From Lachnospiraceae bacterium (GTDB lineage Bacteria > Bacillota > Clostridia > Lachnospirales > Lachnospiraceae), in the NCBI GenBank assembly GCA_900768755.1, contig CAAGDV010000035.1, forward strand, positions 1 through 55,395: 55,395 nt of DNA, read 5' to 3'. Every line of letters begins with the position of its first letter. Position 1 is the first letter of the stretch. The translations under genes and the position numbers were made by a program. The notes beneath the pieces were generated by a model that made no database searches, had not been told where the DNA came from, and saw nothing but the letters and a program-made list of their open reading frames with translations. Shown here in pieces: positions 33,169 to 41,531 of the stretch.

Positions 33169-34721
33169 TATACCATCCTGCTCCATTCCTCAAGATTCCA
33201 GACTTTGTCCACAATATCCTCATAAAATTCCGGCTCGTGGCACACCAAAAGAACCGCGCCATGGTAATCTGCAATCGCTGTGTGAAGCGCTGCTTTGGCA
33301 TCCACATCCAGATGGTTGGTCGGCTCGTCGAGCAGCAGAATATTGGTCTCCCGGTTGATAAGCTTGCACAGTCTGACCTTTGCCTGCTCACCGCCGCTTA
33401 ACACGCGAATCTTGCTCTCGATATGCTGTGTCGTAAGGCCGCACTTTGCGAGCGCCGAACGGACTTCGTACTGGGTAAGGGACGGGAACTCCTCCCAAAT
33501 CTCCTCTATGCAGGTATTATCGGAGGGCTTAATCTCCTGTTCAAAATACCCTTTGTACAGATAGTCTCCGAGCGTCACGCGCCCCGATAACGGCTTAATA
33601 AGTCCCAGAACACTCTTAAGAAAAGTGGTTTTGCCGATTCCGTTGGTTCCGATTAAGGCAATTTTCTCACCGCGCTCCATCCGAAGATTAATCGGGAGCG
33701 ACAGAGGTTTATCACTTTCATATCCGAGCACGATGTCGTCGGTCTCAAAAATTGTTTTGCCGCTGGCGCGAGCCTCCTTAAAGACAAACTCCGGCTTCGG
33801 CTTTTCCTTTGCAAGCTCAATAATCTCCATGTTGTCGAGCTTTCTCTGGCGCGACATCGCCATATTTCTTGTGGCAACCCTGGCTTTGTTGCGCGCCACA
33901 AAATCCTTCAAATCGTCAATCTCCTGCTGCTGTCTCTTATATGCGGCCTCAAGCTGTGATTTTTTTGCCTCGTAAACCGAAAGGAACTGGCTGTAATCGC
34001 CCACATAGCGGGTAAGCTCCCTGTTCTCGACATGATATATTATGTTCACGACGCTGTTTAAGAATTCCATGTCATGGGATATAAGAATAAAAGCATTCTC
34101 ATAATCGATGAGATACCTGCGGAGCCACTCAATATGATTCGCATCAAGATAATTGGTGGGCTCATCAAGAAGAAGTATGTCCGGTTTCTCCAGAAGGAGT
34201 TTTGCCAGAAGCACCTTGGTTCTCTGTCCTCCCGAAAGCTCCGTAACATCACGGTTGAGCCCGATTTCACTAAGTCCGAAAGCTCTGCTTATCTCCTCGA
34301 CCTTGGCGTCGATTGTGTAGAAATCATTGTTGGTAAGGATATCCTGAATCGTTCCGGATTCCTCCATGAGTTCTGCCATCTCCTCGTCGGATGCATCCGC
34401 CATCCTTTCAAAAATGGCAGTCATCTTAGCCTCAAGGTCAAACAGATAAGAAAAAGCCTGTCTTAGCACATCACCTATGGTAAGTCCTTTTGTAAGCACG
34501 GTGTGCTGGTCGAGATATCCGACGCGCACATTTTTAGCCCACTCAATCTTGCCCTCATCCGGCATCAGTCTGCCGGTAATAATGTTCATAAAAGTAGACT
34601 TACCCTCGCCGTTGGCGCCGATAAAACCGATGTGCTCCCCTTTGAGAAGTCTGAAAGACACATTATCATATATCGCCCTGTCGCCAAAGCCGTGGGTAAG
34701 ATTACTGACACTCAATATCAT
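33168..34721 (-). CDS. ABC-F family ATPase (ribosome-associated)
   Basis: A cytosolic 517-residue protein with two ABC ATPase domains and no membrane part. The two signature/Walker B blocks read LSGGQRTKVLLAKLL...LLLDEPTNYLD and LSGGEQAKVRLCKLI...LLLDEPTNHLD, and Walker A is GANGEGKST and GTNGIGKTT. An inter-domain linker (about 240-300) is basic and helical, as in translation factors of this family. It probably acts on the ribosome E site; a drug-resistance role cannot be excluded but no long linker extension points to it. The ATG at 34721 has GGAG upstream. Confidence 0.92.
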   Translation of the reverse strand: MILSVSNLTHGFGDRAIYDNVSFRLLKGEHIGFIGANGEGKSTFMNIITGRLMPDEGKIEWAKNVRVGYLDQHTVLTKGLTIGDVLRQAFSYLFDLEAKMTAIFERMADASDEEMAELMEESGTIQDILTNNDFYTIDAKVEEISRAFGLSEIGLNRDVTELSGGQRTKVLLAKLLLEKPDILLLDEPTNYLDANHIEWLRRYLIDYENAFILISHDMEFLNSVVNIIYHVENRELTRYVGDYSQFLSVYEAKKSQLEAAYKRQQQEIDDLKDFVARNKARVATRNMAMSRQRKLDNMEIIELAKEKPKPEFVFKEARASGKTIFETDDIVLGYESDKPLSLPINLRMERGEKIALIGTNGIGKTTFLKSVLGLIKPLSGRVTLGDYLYKGYFEQEIKPSDNTCIEEIWEEFPSLTQYEVRSALAKCGLTTQHIESKIRVLSGGEQAKVRLCKLINRETNILLLDEPTNHLDVDAKAALHTAIADYHGAVLLVCHEPEFYEDIVDKVWNLEEWSRMV

Positions 34722-34755
34722 AACAATTGCTCCGTTCAAAAAAATATACAGAGTA

Positions 34756-34784
34756 ATTGTACACTATTTTACATTTTATCTCAA
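34756..34784 (-). promoter_or_regulatory. ABC-F gene promoter
   Basis: Minus-strand TTGAGA (34779-34784), a 17-base spacer and TACAAT (34756-34761), between the bioY stop and the ABC-F start. It probably drives the unit down to the alarmone synthetase. Confidence 0.65.
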
Positions 34785-34789
34785 GTTGC

Positions 34790-35353
34790 TTACGCAAGAA
34801 AATCCTGAGAGCCCGGTATTTTCCGTAAAAGTGCCTTGACTCCCGGACCTGCAAGCCCCACCACAACAATTTTGGCGGCGTCAAACGGAAGAAAAGGAAT
34901 TACACACGCGCTCAAAGTCGCGCCCACGCTCTTTCCGAGCGATATCATAAACCAAAGGCTTCCGAAAACATATGCCGCGAGGCAGCCCAGAACGCATCCG
35001 ATGAGATACACCCATATTTTGCCCTTGCCGAGCTTAAGCGCAACTCCGCACAATACGGCGGTAAAAATGAAGCCGATGAGGTAACCGCCCGTGGGACCCG
35101 AAAGCTTTCCGAGTCCTCCTGAAAATCCCGAGAATACCGGAAGTCCCACCATTCCGAGCAAGAGGTAGAGAACCACGCAGATTGTGCCGCGCACGCCGCC
35201 GATTATGTACACGATAAAATATATCGCAAACAATGTCAGTGATATCGGCACAAGCCCCGGAAGCGGGATGGAAAGCGGTCCCATGACGCATAATAATGCC
35301 GTCATCAGTCCGGTAAATACGATATTGAAAATATTTTTACGAGTTTTGTTCAT
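34790..35353 (-). CDS. bioY: BioY biotin transporter (ECF S component)
   Basis: A 187-residue integral membrane protein with six helices that captures biotin for uptake, with or without an ECF energising module. Visible BioY features are GPLSIPLPGLVPISLT, VYIIGGVRGTICVVLYLLLG and the GGLGKLSGPTGGYLIGF motif. The ATG at 35353 has CGGAGG seven to eight bases upstream. No bioM/bioN-like ATPase is nearby, so it uses shared ECF machinery or acts alone. Its promoter overlaps a BirA-type operator, and birA is in this window. Confidence 0.95.
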   Translation of the reverse strand: MNKTRKNIFNIVFTGLMTALLCVMGPLSIPLPGLVPISLTLFAIYFIVYIIGGVRGTICVVLYLLLGMVGLPVFSGFSGGLGKLSGPTGGYLIGFIFTAVLCGVALKLGKGKIWVYLIGCVLGCLAAYVFGSLWFMISLGKSVGATLSACVIPFLPFDAAKIVVVGLAGPGVKALLRKIPGSQDFLA

Positions 35354-35385
35354 ATAAAAAACCTCCGAGTAATTAATCCTCATGT

Positions 35386-35414
35386 AGGATACATCATCGG
35401 AGGTTAATTGTCAA
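35386..35414 (-). promoter_or_regulatory. bioY promoter
   Basis: Minus-strand TTGACA (35409-35414), a 17-base spacer and TATCCT (35386-35391). The -35 box lies inside the proximal arm of the BirA-like operator. Confidence 0.75.
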
Positions 35415-35438
35415 CCATAATTCAATCTTGGTTAACAT
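35408..35438 (-). promoter_or_regulatory. Candidate BirA operator of bioY
   Basis: Inverted repeat with arms TTGTCAACC (35408-35416) and GGTTAACAT (35430-35438) separated by 13 bases, matching the TTGTNAACC / GGTTNACAA form of BirA sites. It covers the bioY -35 box, so biotinyl-AMP-bound BirA should block transcription. Confidence 0.7.
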
Positions 35439-35440
35439 TC

Positions 35441-36403
35441 TTATTCTGCTACATAAAAAACTAGATTTCGGTCACTCTTTTTGAGCTGCGCATACAAATA
35501 TCCGCCCTCGCAGCCGGCAGGATTACGCCCGTCTGTACCATAGGCGTACATAGCTTTGTTACACACCTTCTCATAAACCTCCGCGGAAGGTTTAAAGTAC
35601 ACAATATAGTCTTCCTCGGCCTCAACCTTGACCGGCGGCGACAAAAGACTGATATCACCGTAAGCTTTCGGGTCAAAATCAGGATTGTCGCAAACCACCG
35701 GTTCCGATGTGCTTATGAAAAGGTAATCCCCGTATTCATATCTGACAAATTCACGATATTCATCGGAGGTCTTGCACGCCGTCACGCCGGGGTTGCCCCA
35801 TGTCAGCATTCCCCTGATATTCTCGGCGTGCCAATCATTATAGCTTTGCAGCGAATCATAGTTAAGAATCGTATAATCAAGCCCCGGATAATCCATCGTG
35901 CTTATGTCCGTATTCACATACCAAAGCACCACAAAAAGATCCGAAATCCCGCTCAAATCCCCGTCAAAATATTCCGTAAGCATTGCATTATGCCCGGATA
36001 CAACATTGTAGGCACACGAAAAATTCTCATATCCGCTAAAGCCGTATTCTGCTTCAACTGCCGCACAAACCTCTTCATACTGGTAATCATCGTACACGAC
36101 ATAGCTTCCGTTTTCATACAGGCAGTAGGCGGTATATTCCCTGCCGTCACTGCTCTTTAAGTTCACATAACAGTTGTCTGTCACCGTTCCTCCAAAAGGA
36201 ACGGGCGAACCGGCAATCACAACTTCAGTCCCGGTAATCACATCATCAGTCCTGTGATATTTCTCCCCGACAGCCCTATACGCCGCCTCCGACGCCGCTT
36301 TTATTACGGCATTCTTTTTGGCCTCCTTGCCTCCAAAAGAACAGCCGCACAACATGCACGTCACAGACAGCGCAAGCATTGCCAAACCTGTTATTTTCTT
36401 CAT
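35441..36403 (-). CDS. Predicted lipoprotein, function unknown
   Basis: A 320-residue lipoprotein. The signal sequence MKKITGLAMLALSVTCMLCG is followed by Cys in an LCGC lipobox (cleavage before Cys at about residue 21). The mature part is acidic and rich in Tyr and Asp, with repeated YxxYE-type stretches, and no known domain is recognised. The ATG at 36403 is preferred because GGGGGA lies upstream and it places the signal peptide at the start. It has its own promoter, divergent from the zinc-ribbon gene. Confidence 0.8.
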   Translation of the reverse strand: MKKITGLAMLALSVTCMLCGCSFGGKEAKKNAVIKAASEAAYRAVGEKYHRTDDVITGTEVVIAGSPVPFGGTVTDNCYVNLKSSDGREYTAYCLYENGSYVVYDDYQYEEVCAAVEAEYGFSGYENFSCAYNVVSGHNAMLTEYFDGDLSGISDLFVVLWYVNTDISTMDYPGLDYTILNYDSLQSYNDWHAENIRGMLTWGNPGVTACKTSDEYREFVRYEYGDYLFISTSEPVVCDNPDFDPKAYGDISLLSPPVKVEAEEDYIVYFKPSAEVYEKVCNKAMYAYGTDGRNPAGCEGGYLYAQLKKSDRNLVFYVAE

Positions 36404-36434
36404 ATTTTCATCCCCCTTACATAAATGTATATGG

Positions 36435-36463
36435 AGTATATCACACGAAAAAACATATATCAA
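36435..36463 (-). promoter_or_regulatory. Lipoprotein gene promoter
   Basis: Minus-strand TTGATA (36458-36463), a 17-base spacer and TATACT (36435-36440), back to back with the plus-strand promoter at 36470. Confidence 0.7.
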
Positions 36464-36469
36464 TAATAT

Positions 36470-36498
36470 TTGACACACCACAAAGCTGCTAGTAAAAT
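36470..36498 (+). promoter_or_regulatory. Promoter of the zinc-ribbon/TPM/GH31 unit
   Basis: TTGACA (36470-36475), a 17-base spacer and TAAAAT (36493-36498), 27 bases before the start codon at 36526. Confidence 0.75.
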
Positions 36499-36525
36499 AT
36501 AGGTATCAAAAGCAGGAGGAAAACA

Positions 36526-38100
36526 ATGTACGAATGTCCCGGCTGCGGCCAAAATTTACGATTCGATATTCCGTCCCAGATGCTCAAATGCACGCACTGT
36601 GATTCTTTGTACGACCCGTATCAGTACAACGCGGGTGAAGACGCAAAGGAGAGCGTCAATTTTGATGTTACGGTATTTACCTGCCCCCAGTGCGGCGGCG
36701 AGATTATGAGTACCGACACATCAGCTGCGGAATTCTGCAGCTACTGCGGCGGTTCAACGATTCTTTCAAGCAGAATCAGCAAAGAACACAAACCCGGCTA
36801 CATAATCCCTTTCCAAAAGACTAAAGAGGATTGCAAAAAAGCTTATCATTCAATGCTTAAAGGTGCTTTTTTTGCCCCTTCGGAGCTTAAAGACTCGGCA
36901 TATATTGACAGTTTTCGCGGAATATATATGCCGTACTGGTTATACCACATCGAACAGCACGGTCCCTTCACTCTCAAAGGAGAGAAAAGCTACCGACGCG
37001 GTAATTACATCTATACGGACCACTACAATCTCAACGGCAACATCAACGCCTATTACAAGGGCATGTCCTATGATGCGTCGTCCACATTTGACGACAGGAT
37101 AAGTCTCGACATCGCCCCGTACGATGTCCGCGGAATGAAGGAGTTTACGCCCGCCATTTTGAGCGGATTCTATGCTGACACATCGGATGTTGACTGCAAT
37201 ATTTACATTGAGGATGCATCGGAATTTGCCAATGAGAACTCCTACCGGTCCGTGGTCAGTGCTTTTTCCGGAATGACCGTCAAATCACCGGAGTCCAATG
37301 CGGGAAGCCTGCTTCACACCAGATGTGAGGCAATTGACAGCGCAATGTTTCCGGTATGGTTTATGTCGTACCGCAACAAAGACCGCGTTGCATACACAAT
37401 CATCAACGGGCAGACAGGTGAGGCAGTTGCCGACCTTCCGGTCGCGCGCCGTAAATACATAATCTGCTCACTGATACTTGCCGTTCCGATTTTCTTACTG
37501 CTGGGAATTTTTACCATGACTCCTAAGTTTGCACTCGCCCTCGCAATGATTATGGGAGGTGTAGTGTCGGCAATCAATTATTTTGAACTGAGAGCGATTG
37601 TTCAGAAAGATTCCCGCAGTTACGACAAGGGATACCTTTACAAGCGCGGCGAACTCGACCAATACAAAACCGATACACCGGCCAAAAAGTCACGGAAAAC
37701 CACAGCCTCAAAGACGGCCCCCACGCTTGTATTTGTAATAGTTGCGGTTGTTTTCATGGGAATGATGTCGACGATAGTATCGACGATATTCTCCGCAGGA
37801 TTCTTTTTCATCGCGGCTCCAATACTTTCGCTTGTGTTTATGTGCCTGTCGTTCAAGCCGTACAAAAAGCTCGATTCGTCGCGCGGAATGCCAACCTTCG
37901 TACTGATTTTTATCACGGTTATCATTGCCGCGCTGATTGCTCTTGTTAACCCGGTGTCGGATATTTACTATTATGCGGCGACGGTTCTGGTACTGGTGTC
38001 CGTTATACTTACCAACCTTGGGGTAATCAACAGGCACAATGTGCTGTCCACAAGGCCTCTTCCGCAGTTTAACCGCAAAGGAGGGGATGACAATGCGTAA
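36526..38100 (+). CDS. Zinc-ribbon membrane protein
   Basis: A 524-residue protein. Two N-terminal zinc ribbons (CPGCGQNLRF...CTHC and CPQCGGEI...CSYCGG, residues 4-80) are followed by a large soluble region (to about 310). A first pair of membrane helices lies at about 316-355, a basic Lys/Thr linker follows, and four more helices lie at about 400-505. Proteins of this kind are often annotated as TFIIB-type zinc-ribbon proteins in Clostridia, but the function is unknown. An AGGAGGAAAACA ribosome site precedes the ATG. The stop overlaps the start of the TPM-domain gene by eight bases, suggesting a joint role. Confidence 0.85.
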   Translation: MYECPGCGQNLRFDIPSQMLKCTHCDSLYDPYQYNAGEDAKESVNFDVTVFTCPQCGGEIMSTDTSAAEFCSYCGGSTILSSRISKEHKPGYIIPFQKTKEDCKKAYHSMLKGAFFAPSELKDSAYIDSFRGIYMPYWLYHIEQHGPFTLKGEKSYRRGNYIYTDHYNLNGNINAYYKGMSYDASSTFDDRISLDIAPYDVRGMKEFTPAILSGFYADTSDVDCNIYIEDASEFANENSYRSVVSAFSGMTVKSPESNAGSLLHTRCEAIDSAMFPVWFMSYRNKDRVAYTIINGQTGEAVADLPVARRKYIICSLILAVPIFLLLGIFTMTPKFALALAMIMGGVVSAINYFELRAIVQKDSRSYDKGYLYKRGELDQYKTDTPAKKSRKTTASKTAPTLVFVIVAVVFMGMMSTIVSTIFSAGFFFIAAPILSLVFMCLSFKPYKKLDSSRGMPTFVLIFITVIIAALIALVNPVSDIYYYAATVLVLVSVILTNLGVINRHNVLSTRPLPQFNRKGGDDNA

Positions 38101-38836
38101 ATTACTTGTTTTACCGGTTGCGGTACTTATTTTTCTTTCGTCCTTATGGATAACCGACGTGCGTGCGGACAGCGGCTACGGTATATATATCGAAGATGAT
38201 GCGGACCTCCTTTCGGATTCGGAGGAGGAGGCGCTGTATTACCACATGGAGCCGATAACAGCGTACGGCAATGTGGCGTTCAAGTCGATTTCGGCTAACT
38301 CTTCTTCCACCGCAAGCTATGCGAAAAGCTATTACTACAGCATGTTTGGCAGTGACAGCGGTACGGTATTTCTAATTGACATGGATAACCGCGAGATTTA
38401 TATCTACAGTAATGGGGCAATATATAAAAGAATAACCAAATCCTATGCCAACACGATAACCGATAATGTTTACACCTATGCTTCAAAAGGCGATTATCTC
38501 ACCTGTGCGTCAAAAGCCTTCGACCAGATTGCAACGCTTCTGGACGGCGGAAGAATTGCACAGCCAATGAAATACATCACCAACGCGCTTATAGCACTTA
38601 TCCTTGCTTTTATCATTAATTTTATTATTATAAAGGTTTATTCACGCCGCACCAAAACCAAAAACAAGGATATACTGCTCAATATCTTTTCAAAATGCGA
38701 AGTTGATAATCCTAACGAGGTCTTCACCCACCAGACAAAGGTGTACGACCCACCCTCATCGTCAGGCGGAAGCAGCGGCGGCGGTGGCGGTGGCGGTGGC
38801 GGCGGTGGCGGCGGCGGTGGCGGTCACAGTTTCTAA
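38093..38836 (+). CDS. TPM-domain membrane protein with poly-Gly tail
   Basis: A 247-residue envelope protein. A signal peptide (about 1-24, ending VRADS) precedes a TPM (TLP18.3/Psb32/MOLO-1) domain (YIEDDADLLSDSEEEALYYH...TVFLIDMDNREIYIYSNG). One membrane helix (about 165-188) and a cytosolic tail ending in 16 glycines plus HSF complete it. Gly-rich ends are usual in this family, though this run is long. The ATG at 38093 has GGAGGGG seven bases before it. Translational coupling with the zinc-ribbon gene is likely. A phosphatase activity is reported for some TPM proteins but not shown here. Confidence 0.88.
   Translation: MRKLLVLPVAVLIFLSSLWITDVRADSGYGIYIEDDADLLSDSEEEALYYHMEPITAYGNVAFKSISANSSSTASYAKSYYYSMFGSDSGTVFLIDMDNREIYIYSNGAIYKRITKSYANTITDNVYTYASKGDYLTCASKAFDQIATLLDGGRIAQPMKYITNALIALILAFIINFIIIKVYSRRTKTKNKDILLNIFSKCEVDNPNEVFTHQTKVYDPPSSSGGSSGGGGGGGGGGGGGGGGHSF
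38777..38824 (+). repeat. GGC/GGT trinucleotide run encoding 16 glycines
   Basis: A 48-base uninterrupted run of GGN codons (only GGC and GGT) at the 3' end of the TPM gene. It could change length by slippage in steps of three without breaking the frame. Confidence 0.85.
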
Positions 38837-38851
38837 CTAACGGAGGTATCT

Positions 38852-40693
38852 ATGAAAAAAACAGACATCAGAAAATATGTTTTCGGCTCACCCTACGAGA
38901 CCGAATCGGTGATAGTCCCGGTTTTGGAATACTCGGGTGCAATGTACGGTTTCATCAATATGTCTTCCGACTGCAAAAGCTTTACAATCGGGCTTTCGCC
39001 GGATGATGTTGTATACGGTCTCGGCGAAAATATGGGCGGAATCAACAAACGCGGCAGGCGCTATGTGAGTAACTGCACGGACGACCCTAATCACACGGAA
39101 AGCCGGGAGTCCTTGTACTGCGCCCACAATTTCTTTGTGATTGACGGTTCAATCCACGTAGGAATCTTTATAGATTATCCTGCAACGGTAACCTACGATA
39201 TAGGCTTTACCGACAAAGACGAGCTTCGCGTGACAGTTGATTCTGCCGACTACGCTCTTTATGTGCTTACGGGTGATGATTCTTTGTCCATCATCTCCGA
39301 ATTCCGAAGAATCATCGGTCCAAGCTATATCGCGCCGAGATGGTCTTTCGGCTACCAGCAGTCCAGATGGGGCTACCGCAGCAAAGACGATATACGTGAG
39401 GTTGTTGCCCGCTACAAAGAGCTTGACATCCCCCTTTCCGCCGTTTACATGGACATTGATTACATGGAACGCTACAAGGATTTTACCATCAACGAAGAGA
39501 CTTTTTCGGATTTTGCGGATTTTGTCGATGAGATGAGAAAACAGGGAATCCACCTGGTACCCATCATCGATGCCGGCGTGAAGATTGAAGAAGGATATGA
39601 TGTTTACGAGGAGGGCGTCCGCAATAATTATTTCTGTAAGGATGAAGACGGCAGGGATTTTGTTGCGGCAGTATGGCCCGGCAAAGTATGTATGCCCGAT
39701 TTTCTCAATCCCGATACAAGGCTGTGGTTCGGACGCAAATACAAACTTCTGACCGACATGGGAATTGACGGCTTCTGGAACGATATGAATGAGCCTGCGC
39801 TCTTTTACTCGGAAAAGCATCTTAAGGAAGTATTTGATTCACTTGATAAATACAAAGACCACGACCTTGATTTGCAGGAATTATGGGAATTTCAGGGTGA
39901 AGTGAACGGGCTTGCCAACAATCCGAAGGATTATGCTTCTTTTTACCACAACACGCCGTACGGAGTTATCCGCCACGACAAAGTGCATAATCTCTACGGC
40001 TACAACATGACGAGAGCCGCTGCTGAGGGCTTTAAGGAATTCGCGCCGGATAAGGAGATTCTTCTTTTTTCCCGCTCGTCATGCATCGGAATGCACCGCT
40101 ACGGCGGAATGTGGACCGGCGATAACGCGTCCTGGTGGTCACATATCGAGTTGCTTCTTCATATGCTTCCGGGTCTTAACATGTGCGGATTTCTGTATGT
40201 GGGCGCCGATACCGGCGGATTCGGCGGCAATGCAAGCGAGGAGCTTATGACTCGTTTTTTGGAGCTGTCGCTCTTTTCTCCGCTTATGCGTAACCACGCC
40301 GCGCTTGGCACAAGGGAACAGGAGCTGTACCGTTTTAAGGATACGGATACCTTCCGAAACCTTATTAATCTCCGCTACTCCCTGATTCCGTACCTATATG
40401 ACTCGTATATTGAGGCTGCGGATAACAACACGCTGATGTTTACTCCGCTCGGCATGCTCTATCCCGACGATGCGGCCGCGCGCCATGTCGAGGACCAGCT
40501 TTTTGTCGGCGGTAAAATAATGATTGCTCCGGTTTATCAGCCGAACGCCATCGGAAGAAGCGTATATCTGCCTGAGCCGATGACAATGTACCGCGTAAAA
40601 AGTCCGACGGACTATGTTGCGGTAAAAATGGAGCGCGGGCATGCTTATGTTGATGTCGCGCTTAACGAAGTCCTGATATTTGTAAAGGACTGA
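38852..40693 (+). CDS. Glycoside hydrolase family 31 alpha-glucosidase
   Basis: A cytosolic (no signal peptide) 613-residue GH31 enzyme cleaving alpha-linked glucose or xylose. The nucleophile motif DGFWNDMNEPALF and the acid/base region MWTGDNASWWSH are intact. An N-terminal beta-sandwich (SPDDVVYGLGENMGGINKRG) and the PRWSFGYQQSRWGYRS entrance motif are typical. It is short for the family because the C-terminal beta domains are reduced. It lies 15 bases after the TPM gene with a GGAGG site and is followed by two terminators. The substrate (maltose, isomaltose, xyloside) is not decidable from the sequence. Confidence 0.92.
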   Translation: MKKTDIRKYVFGSPYETESVIVPVLEYSGAMYGFINMSSDCKSFTIGLSPDDVVYGLGENMGGINKRGRRYVSNCTDDPNHTESRESLYCAHNFFVIDGSIHVGIFIDYPATVTYDIGFTDKDELRVTVDSADYALYVLTGDDSLSIISEFRRIIGPSYIAPRWSFGYQQSRWGYRSKDDIREVVARYKELDIPLSAVYMDIDYMERYKDFTINEETFSDFADFVDEMRKQGIHLVPIIDAGVKIEEGYDVYEEGVRNNYFCKDEDGRDFVAAVWPGKVCMPDFLNPDTRLWFGRKYKLLTDMGIDGFWNDMNEPALFYSEKHLKEVFDSLDKYKDHDLDLQELWEFQGEVNGLANNPKDYASFYHNTPYGVIRHDKVHNLYGYNMTRAAAEGFKEFAPDKEILLFSRSSCIGMHRYGGMWTGDNASWWSHIELLLHMLPGLNMCGFLYVGADTGGFGGNASEELMTRFLELSLFSPLMRNHAALGTREQELYRFKDTDTFRNLINLRYSLIPYLYDSYIEAADNNTLMFTPLGMLYPDDAAARHVEDQLFVGGKIMIAPVYQPNAIGRSVYLPEPMTMYRVKSPTDYVAVKMERGHAYVDVALNEVLIFVKD

Positions 40694-40717
40694 CGGGGAA
40701 ATTAGTAAAAGCACAAG

Positions 40718-40750
40718 GCATCTGTTCATGAAAGTGGACAGATGCTTTTC
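40718..40750 (+). terminator. GH31 gene terminator
   Basis: GCATCTGT (40718-40725) pairs with ACAGATGC (40738-40745), followed by TTTTC. It lies 25 bases after the GH31 stop and upstream of a second, much larger structured element. Confidence 0.8.
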
Positions 40751-40787
40751 TTAAGAAAAATGGGTCCCTTCGCCCGCCACAGCCGGC

Positions 40788-40908
40788 TAATTAAAAAGAC
40801 TCTCTTCGGCCTTTATGAACGCCGGTACTTGGTTTGTGTATTTTACAAACCTAGTAGCCGTTGCGTTCATAACGGAATGCGAATGTCCGAAGAGAGTCTT
40901 TTTAATTA
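40788..40908 (+). ncRNA. Structured RNA element, copy 1 (bidirectional terminator-like)
   Basis: A perfect 22-bp outer inverted repeat (40788-40809 with 40887-40908) encloses a 10-bp stem (40813-40822 with 40863-40872). This is topped by an imperfect helix, CGGTACTTGG.../...CCTAGTAGCCG, with a U-U mismatch, and a 14-base tail AACGGAATGCGAAT lies before the outer 3' arm. It aligns base for base with the element at 46004-46127. The outer arm ends in CTTTTTAA, so it also terminates transcription, and it overlaps the response-regulator stop codon. I recognise no named family; an intergenic structured RNA such as the skipping-rope class is one possibility. Confidence 0.6.
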
Positions 40909-41531
40909 ATGCTTCCGCCGTTCAAATAATACACCGCAAGCTGCGTTCTATCCCTCAGGCTCAGCTTCTCAAGTATTGTACTCAGATAGTTTCTCACGGT
41001 TCCCTCCGACAAAAAAAGCTCCGCCGATATCTCTTTGTTGGAAAGCCCTTTGGCAACCAGCTTGATTATCTCGTACTCCTTGTCGGTTATTCCTTTTGTC
41101 TCGTACATATCAAAGCTGTCGGGCTTTAAGATATTAGGAATCTTCTGCACAAAAGCATTTCCGAACACGTTCTGCCCACTGTACACCGCTTTTATCGCAG
41201 GCAGCACGCCGGCAAAATCCTGCTTTAAGATGTATCCTTTTGCTCCCACTTTAAGTGCTTCGCTGACATACTCATCATCGAGAAACGTGGTCAAAAGAAT
41301 TATTTTTGCGTCCGGATGCGCCTTCATAATAATTCCCGCAGCCTCAATGCCGGTCATGTTTCTCATCTGGATATCCGTGAGGAGCACATCGGGAAGATGC
41401 CTTTCAAAAAGCTCCACCGCTTCCGTGCCGTCATATCCTATTGCGCACACTTCAATATCCGCATCTGCTGACAGAATCGTCTTCATCGATGTCGCAACGA
41501 TTGCATCGTCATCTACTATCACTACTCTCAT
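40902..41531 (-). CDS. Response regulator, NarL/LuxR family
   Basis: A 209-residue two-component regulator. The receiver domain starts VVIVDDDAIVATSM with the phospho-acceptor Asp in DVLLTDIQM and the switch Lys in KGYILKQ. A C-terminal LuxR-type HTH follows (GITDKEYEIIKLVAKGLSNKEISAELFLSEGTV...). It overlaps the histidine kinase gene by 23 bases and is surely its partner. The likely target is the intergenic promoter region at 42625-42785, which serves the kinase gene and the divergent ABC exporter. Confidence 0.94.
   Translation of the reverse strand: MRVVIVDDDAIVATSMKTILSADADIEVCAIGYDGTEAVELFERHLPDVLLTDIQMRNMTGIEAAGIIMKAHPDAKIILLTTFLDDEYVSEALKVGAKGYILKQDFAGVLPAIKAVYSGQNVFGNAFVQKIPNILKPDSFDMYETKGITDKEYEIIKLVAKGLSNKEISAELFLSEGTVRNYLSTILEKLSLRDRTQLAVYYLNGGSIN

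Noticed and set aside
40753..40787. A short peptide between the two terminators after GH31
   Set aside because: A ten-codon frame starting ATGGGT has no ribosome site and lies downstream of a strong terminator.
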